The notes below the pieces were generated by a model, which searched no databases, had not been told where the DNA came from, and was given only the letters and a program-made list of their open reading frames with translations. The translations under genes and the position numbers were made by a program. A stretch of 64,000 bases of DNA from Nonomuraea angiospora (lineage in GTDB: Bacteria > Actinomycetota > Actinomycetes > Streptosporangiales > Streptosporangiaceae): assembly GCF_014873145.1 (NCBI RefSeq), contig NZ_JADBEK010000001.1:10912001-10976000 (forward strand), written 5' to 3'. This document shows, piece after piece, positions 54,451-63,168 of this stretch; positions within the stretch are counted from its first letter, which is position 1, and every line of letters starts with the position of its first letter.

Positions 54451-55481
54451 CAGCGTGACGGCGGCGCCGTGCTGGCCCGGACGATCAGTTCGGTGCCCAG
54501 CTCGACCCGGGTCTGCGCCAGTGGCTCGCCCTGCGCGAGCTTCATGAGCATGGTGGTGGCCGAGGCGGCCATCTCGGTGAGCGGCTGGCGGACCGTGGTC
54601 AGCGGCGGGACCGACCACTGCGCCGAGGGCAGATCGTCGAAGCCGACGACGCTCAGGTCACCGGGGACGCGCAGGCCCAGCTCGTAGGCGGCGCGATAGA
54701 CGCCGACGGCCTGCCCGTCGTTGCAGGCGAAGATCGCGGTCGGCGGGTCGGGCAGGCGCAGCAGCCGGTGGGCCTGGGCCAGCCCGCCCTCGATGATGAA
54801 GTCGCCCGAGCCGATCAGCTCGGGGTCGACGGCCACCCCGGCCAGGTCGAGCGCGGTGCGGTAGCCGTCGAGGCGGGCCCGGCTGGACAGGGCCCAGTCG
54901 GGGCCGGTGATGACGGCGATGCGGCGATGGCCGAGGTCGAGCAGGTGGCGGGTGGCCGACAGCCCGCCGCTCCAGTTGCCCGCGCCGACCGAGGGGACGC
55001 CGGGCCCGGGGTCGCCCGACGGGTCCAGCAGGACGATGGGGATGTCGCGGGTGACGAGCTGGTCGCGCTGCTCCTCGGTCAGCCCGGAGAACACCGCGAT
55101 CACGCCCGCCGGGCGGCGGCTCAGCACGCCCTCGATCCAGCCGTGCCCGGGGCCGGAGCGCTGCTGCATGTCGGAGATCACCACGGCCAGGTGATGCTCG
55201 CGGGCGACCTGGTCGACCCCCTTGATCATCTCGATCGGGTAGTCGCCGTCCAGAGCGTGGAACACCACCTCCACCAGGGCTGACGCGGTGACCCGCCGGC
55301 GCTGCCGGCGGTAGCCGTGACGGCGGATGAGGCCCTCGACGAGGGCGCGCGTGTCGGGGGCGACCTCGGAGCGGCCGTTGACCACCTTGGAGACGGTCGC
55401 GGTGGACACGCCGGCCAGCTCGGCGAGCTGCGTGATGGTCAGCGGCTGGGGCGTGGCGGACGGCTCCTCGGTGGCGGTCAT
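54450..55481 (-). CDS. LacI-family regulator of the ABC-GH3-GH43 operon
   Basis: The product is 343 aa. HTH: LTITQLAELAGVSTATVSKV and VNGRSEVAP. Sensor domain: GVIAVFSGLTEEQRDQL, DLGHRRIAVITGP, and VPGDLSVVGFDDLPSAQWS. It is divergent from the importer-GH3-GH43 operon, with several GAAAC/GTTTC-type half-sites between. It most likely represses the operon in the absence of xylo- or gluco-oligosaccharides, like BxlR-type regulators of Streptomyces. Confidence 0.93.
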   Translation of the reverse strand: MTATEEPSATPQPLTITQLAELAGVSTATVSKVVNGRSEVAPDTRALVEGLIRRHGYRRQRRRVTASALVEVVFHALDGDYPIEMIKGVDQVAREHHLAVVISDMQQRSGPGHGWIEGVLSRRPAGVIAVFSGLTEEQRDQLVTRDIPIVLLDPSGDPGPGVPSVGAGNWSGGLSATRHLLDLGHRRIAVITGPDWALSSRARLDGYRTALDLAGVAVDPELIGSGDFIIEGGLAQAHRLLRLPDPPTAIFACNDGQAVGVYRAAYELGLRVPGDLSVVGFDDLPSAQWSVPPLTTVRQPLTEMAASATTMLMKLAQGEPLAQTRVELGTELIVRASTAPPSR

Positions 55482-55494
55482 GGCCGCAGTCTAA

Positions 55495-55528
55495 CGAAAG
55501 GTTTTCGGAGTCTGAAACTGATTGTTTC
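55495..55528. promoter_or_regulatory. LacI-type operators between regulator and xyloside operon
   Basis: CGAAAGGTTTTCG (55495-55507) and GAAACTGATTGTTTC (55514-55528) are inverted repeats with CGAAA/GAAAC half-sites. They overlap the regulator's own promoter region. Confidence 0.6.
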
Positions 55529-55549
55529 GGCGATCTTACGAGGAGGTTC

Positions 55550-55579
55550 TTGACGGGTTTCGGGAATCAGACCTAGAGT
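55550..55579 (+). promoter_or_regulatory. Promoter of the xyloside importer operon
   Basis: TTGACG (55550-55555) and TAGAGT (55574-55579) are 18 bp apart. Transcription would begin near 55586, about 20 bp upstream of the operator at 55605. Confidence 0.6.
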
Positions 55580-55603
55580 CCCGGCTTAACGATCGGACCT
55601 TGG

Positions 55604-55617
55604 ACCGAAACTTTCCG
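55604..55617. promoter_or_regulatory. LacI-type operator downstream of the -10
   Basis: ACCGAAACTTTCCG contains the palindromic GAAACTTTC; its position just after the predicted start site is classical for repression. It shares 12 bp with the motif at 54439-54450. Confidence 0.6.
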
Positions 55618-55653
55618 ACGCGCTGGCGAACCCCCCATTCAAAGGAGCGTGGC

Positions 55654-55731
55654 ATGCATCGACCTGTCTCCCAACGCGGCGCGACGGCAGCGCCCGCCTA
55701 CTACGTCCTCGCCACAGCGCTCCGCCCCTGA
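55654..55731 (+). CDS. Small upstream ORF (25 aa) in the leader of the xyloside operon
   Basis: ATG 55654 is preceded by AAAGGAG at 55641-55647 with 6-bp spacing, the best ribosome-binding site in this leader. It encodes 25 residues starting MHRPVSQRGAT and ends at TGA 55729-55731, 28 bp before the binding-protein start. It lies inside the transcribed leader. It could be a translated leader peptide or a coupling device. No known family is recognised; translation is inferred. Confidence 0.5.
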   Translation: MHRPVSQRGATAAPAYYVLATALRP

Positions 55732-55759
55732 GCGCCGGACCCCACCGAAAGAGACCGAC

Positions 55760-57043
55760 GTGAAGCTCCGCAACGTAACCCCGGTCGTGCTCGCCGCGGC
55801 CCTCGCCCTGTCCACGGCCGCCTGCGGTGGCGGCGGAGGCGGCACCCCGTCCCAGCCGTCGGGCGGCGACAGCAAGTCGTTCGAGTTCTGGTCGTTCTCC
55901 GGGATCGACCAGAAAGCCGACGTCGACAGGTACCAGAAGCAGAACCCGGGCGTGCAGATCAAGCTCACCGAGGTGGGCAGCTCGGTCGAGACGGCACAGG
56001 CGCTCACCACGGCACTGGCCGGCGGCAAGGTGCCCGACCTCGTCCTCATCCAGGGCGACGACCTGCCCAAGTTCGTCCAGCAGCCCCAGAACTTCTACGA
56101 CCTGCGCCAGCTCGGCGCCGACAAGATCAAGGGCGACTACCTCGACTGGGTGATGAGCGCGAGCACCGCCAAGGGCGGTGAGATCATCGGCATCCCGACG
56201 GACGTGGGCGGCATGGCCGTCGCCTACCGGGCCGACCTGTTCAAGGAGGCCGGGCTGCCGACCGACCGCGAGGAGGTGGGCAAGCTCTGGCCCACCTGGG
56301 ACGCCTTCATCGAGACCGGCAAGAAGTACACCGCCAAGACCGGCAAGGCGTTCATGGACAACGCGGCCACCAGCGTCTTCTACCAGGCGGTCAACCAGGG
56401 GCCGCAGAAGTACTACGACCCCTCGGGAAACGTCGTCTACAGCACCAGCCCGCAGGTCAAGACGGCCTTCGACCTGTCGCTCAAGGCCGTGCAGGCCGGG
56501 ATCACGGCCAAGCAGGGCACGTTCACCGAGGGCTGGACCGCGGGCATGGGCAAGGGCCAGTTCGCGGTGATCTCCGCGCCGTCGTGGATGCTGGGTTCGA
56601 TCCGCAGGAACGCCCCCGACACCAAGGGCAAGTGGGACGTCGCCACCATCCCCGGCGGGGCGGGCAACTGGGGCGGCAGCTACCTGGCGATCCCCAAGGG
56701 CGCCAAGAACGCCAAGGCGGCCTGGGAGTACATCACCAAGACCCAGTCGCCGCAGGGCCAGCTGGCGCACTTCCTGGACGCCGGCTCGCTGCCCACGACC
56801 CCGTCGGTCTACAAGGACGCCCAGCTCATCGGGATGAAGGACGAGTTCTTCTCCGGCGCGCCGATCGGCGCGATCTACACGAACTCGCTGCTCGGGCTCA
56901 AGCCGTTCTACATCGGCCCGGACAGCTCCGCCATCGGCCAGGAACTGCAGAACGCGATCACCAACGTCGAGCAGGGCAAGGGCGACCCCGCCAAGGCGTG
57001 GGACACGGCGCTGGCCAACGTCAAGACGGCCATCGGCAAGTAG
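55760..57043 (+). CDS. Oligosaccharide ABC transporter substrate-binding lipoprotein
   Basis: The product is 427 aa from GTG 55760. Lipobox TAAC with Cys20 and a Gly-rich linker follow an N-terminal signal. The body matches MalE-type sugar-binding proteins: DLVLIQGDDLPKF, GIPTDVGGMAVAYRADLFKE, FAVISAPSWMLGSI, and WEYITKTQSPQGQ. It is first of five structural genes (binding protein, two permeases, GH3, GH43). The downstream enzymes suggest xylo-oligosaccharides or arabinoxylan fragments as ligands. Confidence 0.94.
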   Translation: MKLRNVTPVVLAAALALSTAACGGGGGGTPSQPSGGDSKSFEFWSFSGIDQKADVDRYQKQNPGVQIKLTEVGSSVETAQALTTALAGGKVPDLVLIQGDDLPKFVQQPQNFYDLRQLGADKIKGDYLDWVMSASTAKGGEIIGIPTDVGGMAVAYRADLFKEAGLPTDREEVGKLWPTWDAFIETGKKYTAKTGKAFMDNAATSVFYQAVNQGPQKYYDPSGNVVYSTSPQVKTAFDLSLKAVQAGITAKQGTFTEGWTAGMGKGQFAVISAPSWMLGSIRRNAPDTKGKWDVATIPGGAGNWGGSYLAIPKGAKNAKAAWEYITKTQSPQGQLAHFLDAGSLPTTPSVYKDAQLIGMKDEFFSGAPIGAIYTNSLLGLKPFYIGPDSSAIGQELQNAITNVEQGKGDPAKAWDTALANVKTAIGK

Positions 57044-57050
57044 GATCAGC

Positions 57051-57998
57051 GTGACGACGAGCCTCAGCACGTCGCGGGCGGTGCAGACGCCGCCCGCGCT
57101 CACGACCCGGGTGCGGCAGAGCATCGGCGAGCGCATCGCCCCTTACTTCTACATCGCCCCGTTCTTCCTGATCTTCGCGGTCTTCGGCCTGGTTCCGCTG
57201 CTGTTCACGTTCTACGTGGCGCTGTTCGACTGGAACCCCATCGGCGAGCACGTCTTCATCGGCTTCGACAACTTCAGCCGCCTGCTCGCCGACGCCCGGT
57301 TCTGGAACGCGCTCAAGAACACGATCAGCATCTGGGTGCTGTCCACCGTCCCGCAACTGGTCCTGGCGCTGCTCCTGGCCCACCTGCTCAACCACGCGCG
57401 GCTGCGGCTGGCGGTGTTCTTCCGGATGTCGATGCTGGTGCCGTACATCACCTCGGTGGCGGCCACCACGATCGTCTTCGCCCAGATGTTCGACCGCGAC
57501 TACGGCCTGCTCAACTGGCTGCTCGGGTTCGCCGGCGTGGAGCCCATCGACTTCAAGCAGTCGGTGTGGGGGAGCCACCTGCTGATCGCCGTGATGGTGA
57601 CCTGGCGCTGGTTCGGCTACACGACCCTGCTCTACCTGGCCTCGCTGCAGGCGATCCCGCGCGCGATCTACGAGGCGGCGGCGGTGGACGGCGCGGGCGG
57701 CTGGAAGCAGTTCCGCCACATCTCGATCCCGTCGCTGCGTCCCGTTATCGTCTTCACGGTCGTGACCTCGACGATCGGCGGGCTGCAGATCTTCACCGAG
57801 CCGCTGCTGATCTCCCGGTCGCAGACCTGCGGGGCGATCCGGCAGTGCCAGACGCTCACGTTGTTCCTGTACGAGCAGGGCTTCGGCCAGTTCCAGTTCG
57901 GTTACGGCGCGGCCATCGGCGTGGCCCTGTTCGTCCTCGTCATCGTCGCCGCGACGGTCAACTACCTCCTGTCCACCCGCATCCGCCCGGAGCGATGA
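57051..57998 (+). CDS. Carbohydrate ABC transporter permease (MalF type)
   Basis: The product is 315 aa from GTG 57051, 7 bp after the binding-protein gene. Six membrane helices begin YFYIAPFFLIFAVFGLVPLL. The EAA loop is IPRAIYEAAAVDGAGGWKQF. Its stop overlaps the start of the next permease. It forms half of the transmembrane channel of the importer. Confidence 0.95.
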   Translation: MTTSLSTSRAVQTPPALTTRVRQSIGERIAPYFYIAPFFLIFAVFGLVPLLFTFYVALFDWNPIGEHVFIGFDNFSRLLADARFWNALKNTISIWVLSTVPQLVLALLLAHLLNHARLRLAVFFRMSMLVPYITSVAATTIVFAQMFDRDYGLLNWLLGFAGVEPIDFKQSVWGSHLLIAVMVTWRWFGYTTLLYLASLQAIPRAIYEAAAVDGAGGWKQFRHISIPSLRPVIVFTVVTSTIGGLQIFTEPLLISRSQTCGAIRQCQTLTLFLYEQGFGQFQFGYGAAIGVALFVLVIVAATVNYLLSTRIRPER

Positions 57999-58828
57999 TG
58001 AGCGCCAAGAGCAATCGGGTTCCTTGGTGGACCTACCTCCTGCTGGGGCTGGCCGCGTTCGCCTGCATCTTCCCGCTGTACTGGATGTTCGTGGTGGCCA
58101 CGACCGACTCGGCGACCGCCACCCAGCTGCCGCCGAAGATCACGCCGGGCGGCAACTTCTTCCACCTGGCCGAGCTGGTGTTCACGACCGTGCCGTTCGT
58201 GCGCTCGATCGTCAACAGCCTGATCGTGGCCGGGACGATCGCCGTCGGGCACGCGGTGCTCTGCTCCCTGGCCGGGTTCGCCTTCGCCAAGCTGCGCTTC
58301 CCCGGCCGCAACGTGCTCTTCCTGATCGTCGTGCTCACCATGACCGTGCCCACGCAGCTCGCGGTCATCCCGCAGTACATGATCATCTCTTCCCTGGACT
58401 GGGTGGACACGTTGCAGGCCCTCATCGTGCCCGGCCTGGCCAGCGCGTTCGGCATCTTCTGGATGCGCCAGCACCTGTCCTCGACGATCAGCGACGAGAT
58501 CCTCCAGGCGGCCCGGATCGACGGGGCGAACACCTGGCAGATCTTCTGGCGCATCGCGTTCCCGCTGGTGCGGCCGGCCGCGTTCGTGCTCGGGCTGCTC
58601 GGCTTCGTCACCTCGTGGAACGACTTCCTGTGGCCGTTCATCGTGCTGAAGTCGCCCGAGATGTACACCGCGCAGATCGCCATCAAGGCGCTGCAGAACA
58701 GCCTCGACGTCGACCTGGGCCTGGCCATGTCAGGCTCCTTCCTGGCCACCCTGCCGCTGCTGGTGCTGTTCGTGTTCGTCGGCAGGCGGATGGTGGCGGG
58801 GATCATGGACGGCGCCTTCAAGGGCTGA
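57995..58828 (+). CDS. Carbohydrate ABC transporter permease (MalG type)
   Basis: The product is 277 aa; ATG 57995 (or the second ATG at 57998) overlaps the previous stop. Six helices and the EAA loop SDEILQAARIDGANTWQIF are visible, as is FVGRRMVAGIMDGAFKG at the C-terminus, typical of the family. No ATPase is encoded nearby, so a global MsiK-like ATPase is expected. Confidence 0.95.
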   Translation: MMSAKSNRVPWWTYLLLGLAAFACIFPLYWMFVVATTDSATATQLPPKITPGGNFFHLAELVFTTVPFVRSIVNSLIVAGTIAVGHAVLCSLAGFAFAKLRFPGRNVLFLIVVLTMTVPTQLAVIPQYMIISSLDWVDTLQALIVPGLASAFGIFWMRQHLSSTISDEILQAARIDGANTWQIFWRIAFPLVRPAAFVLGLLGFVTSWNDFLWPFIVLKSPEMYTAQIAIKALQNSLDVDLGLAMSGSFLATLPLLVLFVFVGRRMVAGIMDGAFKG

Positions 58829-58848
58829 GAACTCACATTAAGGAAGTC

Positions 58849-61125
58849 ATGACATTCGTGAATGAGCCGTGGCGTGACCGCGGCCGCCCGTCCGCCGAAC
58901 GCGTCGAGGCCCTGCTGGCCGAGATGACGCTGGAGGAGAAGGTCGCGCAGCTCGGCTCCGTGTGGCTCCAGACCGACGACCCCGGCAACGTCGCGCCCCT
59001 GCAGGACCGCTTCGCCGCGGTGGAGGGCCTGGAGGAGCGGCTGCGCGACGGGGTCGGGCACCTCACCCGCGTGTACGGCACCGCGCCGCTGTCCGCGGCC
59101 GAGGGCGCGGCCCGGCTGCGGGAGCTGCAGGAGCGCGTGGTGACCTCGAACCGGCTCGGCGTGCCCGCGATCGCCCATGAGGAGTGTTTGACCGGGTTCG
59201 CGACGTTCGGGGCGACCGCGTACCCGACGCCGCTCGCCTGGGCGGCGACCTTCGACCCCGGTCTCGTCGAGCGCATGGCGGCGGCGATCGGCGCCGACCT
59301 GCGGGCCGCGGGCGTGCACCAGGGCCTGTCTCCGGTGCTGGACGTCGTACGCGACTATCGCTGGGGGCGGGTCGAGGAGACCCTGGGGGAGGACCCGCAT
59401 CTGGTCGGCAAGATCGGCGCGGCCTACGTGCGCGGGCTGGAGGGCGCCGGGATCATCGCCACCCTGAAGCACTTCGCCGGCTACGCGGCCTCGCGCGCGG
59501 CCCGCAACCACGCGCCCGTCAGCATCGGCCCGCGCGAGCTGGCCGACGTGATCCTCCCGCCGTTCGAGGTCGCGCTGCGCGAGGGCGGCGCGCGTTCGGT
59601 GATGAACTCCTACACCGACCTGGACGGCGTCCCGGCCGCCGCCAGCGCGGACCTGCTGCGGCGGGTGCTGCGCGACGAGTGGGGGTTCGAGGGGACGGTG
59701 GTGTCGGACTACTGGTCCGTCCCGTTCCTCGCCTCCATGCACCGGGTGGCCGAGGACGTCGCGGCGGCGGGCGCGATCGCGCTGACGGCCGGGATCGACG
59801 TGGAGCTCCCCGACACCCGGGGGTACGGCCGCAACCTGGTCGAGCAGGTGAAGGCGGGCCACGTCGACGAGGCGCTCGTGGACGAGTCGGTACGCCGCGT
59901 GCTCCGGCAGAAGATCGACCTCGGCCTGCTGGACGGCGGCCCGCTCGTCCCGGACGGCGCCGAGGACGTGGACCTGGACAGCGCGCGCAACCGGGAGCTG
60001 GCCGCCGAGGTGGCGGAACGTTCCATCGTGCTGCTGTCCAACACCGGCCGGGCCCTGCCCGTCGACCCGCTCACGACCGGCAGGCTGGCGGTCATCGGGC
60101 CGTGCGCCGGCGACCCGCGTACCCTCATGGGCTGCTACTCCTTCCCCAACCACGTGCTCGACCGCTTCCCCGAGCGCGGCATGGGCCTGCCGGTCGCCTC
60201 GATCCTGGAGGGCCTGACGGCCGAGTTCCCCCACGCCGACGTGCGCCACTGCGTCGGAGCCGAGGTGTCGGGCGACGACGCGTCGGGGATCCCCGCGGCC
60301 GCCGAGGTCGCCGCTCAGGCCGACCTCGTGCTGCTGTTCGTGGGGGACCGGGCCGGGATGTTCGGCGGCGGCACGTCGGGCGAGGGCTGCGACGCGGCCG
60401 ACCTGCGGCTGCCCGGCCGCCAGGCCGACCTGGTCGAGGCGGTCCTGGCCACCGGCACGCCGACCGTGCTGGTGGTGGTGTCGGGGCGGCCGTACGCGCT
60501 CGGCGCCTACCAGGACCGGGTGGCCGCCGCGGTCCAGGCGTTCTTCCCCGGGGTCGAGGGCGCGGCCGCGGTCGCCGGCGTGCTCAGCGGCCGGGTGAAC
60601 CCGTCCGGGCGGCTGCCCGTGCAGATCCCGTACTCTCCGTCCGTGAACCCGTCCACCTACCTCCAGCCTCCTCTGGGGAGGAAGGCGGAGGGCATCACGG
60701 TGCTCGACCCGACCCCGGCCTTCCCCTTCGGGCACGGGCTGTCGTACGCGGCGATCACGTACGAGGCCATGCGGACCTCGCAGGCGGAGTACGGCACGGA
60801 CGGCGCGGTCGACGTGCGGGTGAGCGTGCGCAACGACGGTGACCGGCGCGCCGAGGAGGTCGTGCAGCTCTACGCCACCGACCCGGTGGCCCAGGTCGCC
60901 CGGCCCGAGCAGTGGCTGGTCGGCTTCGCCCGCGTGCCCCTGGACGCGGGGGAGAGCCGCGAGGTGGTCTTCGAGGTGCCCGCCGAGGCGTTCTCGTTCA
61001 CCGGGCTCGGCGGGCGGCGGCTCGTCGAACCGGGGGAGATCGTCCTGTCCTCCGGGCCGTCGGCCGCCGACCTGCCGCTGAGCGCGTCCATCCGGCTGGT
61101 CGTAAATGCCCGGAAGGAGGGCTGA
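58849..61125 (+). CDS. GH3 beta-glycosidase (beta-xylosidase/beta-glucosidase)
   Basis: The product is 758 aa from ATG 58849 (AAGGAAG just upstream); no signal peptide, so it is cytoplasmic. The GH3 N-domain has GVPAIAHEECLTGF, LKHFAGYAASR and VVSDYWSVPFL with nucleophile Asp287. The GH3 C-domain (GDRAGMFGGGTSGEG) and a terminal Fn3-like domain (VSVRNDGDRRAEEVVQLY) follow. With GH43 next door and a sugar importer upstream, beta-xylosidase is the best guess. It lies 20 bp after the permease, in one operon. Confidence 0.93.
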   Translation: MTFVNEPWRDRGRPSAERVEALLAEMTLEEKVAQLGSVWLQTDDPGNVAPLQDRFAAVEGLEERLRDGVGHLTRVYGTAPLSAAEGAARLRELQERVVTSNRLGVPAIAHEECLTGFATFGATAYPTPLAWAATFDPGLVERMAAAIGADLRAAGVHQGLSPVLDVVRDYRWGRVEETLGEDPHLVGKIGAAYVRGLEGAGIIATLKHFAGYAASRAARNHAPVSIGPRELADVILPPFEVALREGGARSVMNSYTDLDGVPAAASADLLRRVLRDEWGFEGTVVSDYWSVPFLASMHRVAEDVAAAGAIALTAGIDVELPDTRGYGRNLVEQVKAGHVDEALVDESVRRVLRQKIDLGLLDGGPLVPDGAEDVDLDSARNRELAAEVAERSIVLLSNTGRALPVDPLTTGRLAVIGPCAGDPRTLMGCYSFPNHVLDRFPERGMGLPVASILEGLTAEFPHADVRHCVGAEVSGDDASGIPAAAEVAAQADLVLLFVGDRAGMFGGGTSGEGCDAADLRLPGRQADLVEAVLATGTPTVLVVVSGRPYALGAYQDRVAAAVQAFFPGVEGAAAVAGVLSGRVNPSGRLPVQIPYSPSVNPSTYLQPPLGRKAEGITVLDPTPAFPFGHGLSYAAITYEAMRTSQAEYGTDGAVDVRVSVRNDGDRRAEEVVQLYATDPVAQVARPEQWLVGFARVPLDAGESREVVFEVPAEAFSFTGLGGRRLVEPGEIVLSSGPSAADLPLSASIRLVVNARKEG

Positions 61126-61127
61126 AC

Positions 61128-62630
61128 GTGCGTACGTACGACAACCCCGTCATCGCCGGGTTCCACCCGGACCCCAGCGTGTGCCGAGTCGGCGAGGACT
61201 ACTACCTGGTGTGCTCCAGCTTCGAGTACTTCCCGGGCGTCCCGATCTTCCACAGCCGCGACCTCGTGCACTGGCGCCAGATCGGCAACGTCCTCGACCG
61301 GCCCTCGCAGCTGAACCTGCCGCCCGACGTCCCCGCCTCCGGCGGCATCTACGCGCCCGCCATCCGCCACCACGACGGGCGCTTCTACGTGATCACCACC
61401 AACGTGAGAGCCGGCGGCAACTTCATCGTCACCGCCGAACGCCCCGAAGGCCCCTGGTCCGACCCGGTCTGGATCGACCTGCCCGGCATCGACCCCGACC
61501 TGACCTGGGACGAGGACGGCGCCTGCTGGTGCGCCTTCTCCGGCACGCAGGTGGCGCGGATCGATCCGGCCGAGGGCAAGGTGCTGGAGGGGCCGTACCA
61601 GGTCTGGTCCGGCACCGGCGGGAAATATCCGGAAGCGCCGCACCTCTACCAGGTGGACGGCTGGTGGTACCTGCTCATGTCCGAGGGCGGCACCGAGCGC
61701 GGCCACGCCGTCTCGATCGCCCGCGCCCGCTCGCCGCGCGGCCCGTTCGAGCCCGGCCCGGTCAACCCCATCCTGACGCACCGCGGCACCGACCGGCCCA
61801 TCCAGAGCACCGGCCACGCCGACCTCGTGCAGGCCGCCGACGGGACCTGGTGGATGGTCCTGCTCGGCACCCGGCCGCGCGGCTACACCCCCGAGTACCA
61901 GGTCCTCGGGCGCGAGACGTTCCTCACGCCCGTACGGTGGGAGGACGGCTGGCCGGTCGTGGGCCCCGTCGAGGAACGTCACCCGGCGCCCGCCGCCTGG
62001 CACCCCCTCCCGCCCGAGCCCTCCCGCGACGACTTCGACGAGCCCTCGCTACGGCCCTGCTGGATCTCACCGCGCGGCCGCCCGGACGGCTCCTGGTCGC
62101 TGACCGAGCGGCCCGGCCGGCTGACCCTGCACGCCACCGGCCCGACCCTCGACCGCCCCGGCCACACCTTCATCGGCCGCCGCCAGCAGCACCACGACTG
62201 CCGCGTCACCGCCCGCCTGGAGCCGGGCGCGGGCACGGCCGGGGTGTCGATCCGGATGGACGAGGCCCACCACTACGACCTGGAGGTCCAAGGGGGGATG
62301 GTGCGGGTCGTCGCCCGCATCGGCCCGCTCCGGCAGTGCCTGGCCGAGCGCCCGGTGCCGCCCGGACCGCTCACGCTCGCCCTCGACCTCCGCACCCGCG
62401 ACCTCCTGCCGCCGTCCGTCATCTCGCCGACGGACGAGGCGGTGGGGGTGGACGGCCACGGGCCGGACACCATCGCCTTCTCGGCGGACGGGACGCTCCT
62501 GGCCGAGTTGGACGGGCGTTACCTGTCGACCGAGGTGGCCACGGGGTTCACGGGGCGGGTGATCGGGATGTATGCGACGGAGGGGAGCGCGAGCTTCGAC
62601 TGGTTCGACTACCAGCCCACCACTCCCTGA
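61128..62630 (+). CDS. GH43 beta-xylosidase/alpha-L-arabinofuranosidase
   Basis: The product is 500 aa from GTG 61128, with AAGGAGGG 6 bp upstream, 2 bp after the GH3 stop. The five-bladed propeller has general base Asp15 (GFHPDPSV), Asp122 (GIDPDLTW) and general acid Glu169 (KYPEAPHLY). The C-terminal ~190 residues (from DDFDEPSLRP) form the concanavalin-like domain of GH43 subfamily beta-xylosidases. No signal peptide is present, so it acts on imported oligosaccharides. It completes the operon; no terminator is clear beyond it. Confidence 0.93.
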   Translation: MRTYDNPVIAGFHPDPSVCRVGEDYYLVCSSFEYFPGVPIFHSRDLVHWRQIGNVLDRPSQLNLPPDVPASGGIYAPAIRHHDGRFYVITTNVRAGGNFIVTAERPEGPWSDPVWIDLPGIDPDLTWDEDGACWCAFSGTQVARIDPAEGKVLEGPYQVWSGTGGKYPEAPHLYQVDGWWYLLMSEGGTERGHAVSIARARSPRGPFEPGPVNPILTHRGTDRPIQSTGHADLVQAADGTWWMVLLGTRPRGYTPEYQVLGRETFLTPVRWEDGWPVVGPVEERHPAPAAWHPLPPEPSRDDFDEPSLRPCWISPRGRPDGSWSLTERPGRLTLHATGPTLDRPGHTFIGRRQQHHDCRVTARLEPGAGTAGVSIRMDEAHHYDLEVQGGMVRVVARIGPLRQCLAERPVPPGPLTLALDLRTRDLLPPSVISPTDEAVGVDGHGPDTIAFSADGTLLAELDGRYLSTEVATGFTGRVIGMYATEGSASFDWFDYQPTTP

Positions 62631-62819
62631 CCCCCGGCCGCCCGACCTCCGGGAGCAGCGGCTTCAGGGTGCGCTGGGTTGCGGAGGCGGGCGGCCACTT
62701 CTCCTCCCGGAGGCGGGCCGCCGCCTCCCCTCCAGGAGAAGCGCGAGGCGGGCGTGGGGCCTGGCCGCCCCCGCTCCCCGGAGGACCGCGACGTCGTATG
62801 GCGGGCTGACGGCTCCGCT

Positions 62820-63090
62820 CCCCGGAAGACGGCAACGCCGCACGGGCCTCTCCTCCCGAGGGCCGCAATCCCGTGCGGTGGTCTCTCCTCTCCTCCGGAG
62901 GGGCGGCAATCCGTGTGGTGGCCCTTCGCTCCCCCGAGGGACGGCAACCTGTGCGGCGGGCTCCTTCCTCTCTCCCCCGAGGGACGGCAACCTGTGCGGC
63001 GGGCTCCTTCCTCTCTCCCCCGAGGGACGGCAACCTGTGCGGCGGGCTCCTTCCTCTCTCCCCGAAGGACCGCAACCCCGTGCGGTGGGG
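62820..63090. repeat. Degenerate 43-bp tandem repeats
   Basis: Units starting ACGGCAACCTGTGCGGCGGG are 43 bp long; copies at 62941, 62984 and 63027 are almost identical. More degenerate copies extend upstream to ~62820 and one follows at 63069. Outer copies contain CCGCA...TGCGG, able to form small hairpins. It could be a variable-number tandem repeat or a cluster of weak terminators downstream of GH43. Confidence 0.8.
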
Positions 63091-63115
63091 CGGGCGTTTA
63101 AGGTGCTTCCCTTAT

Positions 63116-63131
63116 TAAGGCAGTCGCCTTA
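63116..63131. promoter_or_regulatory. Operator-like inverted repeat upstream of the terminal P450
   Basis: TAAGGC-AGTC-GCCTTA is a perfect 6-bp-arm palindrome, and a further AAGG half-site lies at 63100-63103. Its position 38 bp upstream of the P450 start suggests a TetR- or MarR-type repressor site. Confidence 0.65.
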
Positions 63132-63168
63132 GGGTTGAGGGCGACTCGTCAACGACAATGGGGGCGTC

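Larger units (their letters stand above)
62631..63168. other. Long intergenic stretch before the terminal P450
   Basis: This is 538 bp with no credible gene. It is dominated by degenerate tandem repeats (62800-63090) and ends in an operator-like palindrome. Open frames crossing it on both strands only reflect the repeat's composition. Confidence 0.7.

Noticed and set aside
62820..63090. Possible CRISPR array
   Set aside because: The repeats are head-to-tail with no unique spacers, and no cas genes are present.
62572..63132. Open frames on both strands through the tandem repeats
   Set aside because: They exist only because a 43-bp unit cycles through the frames; no start signals or domains.
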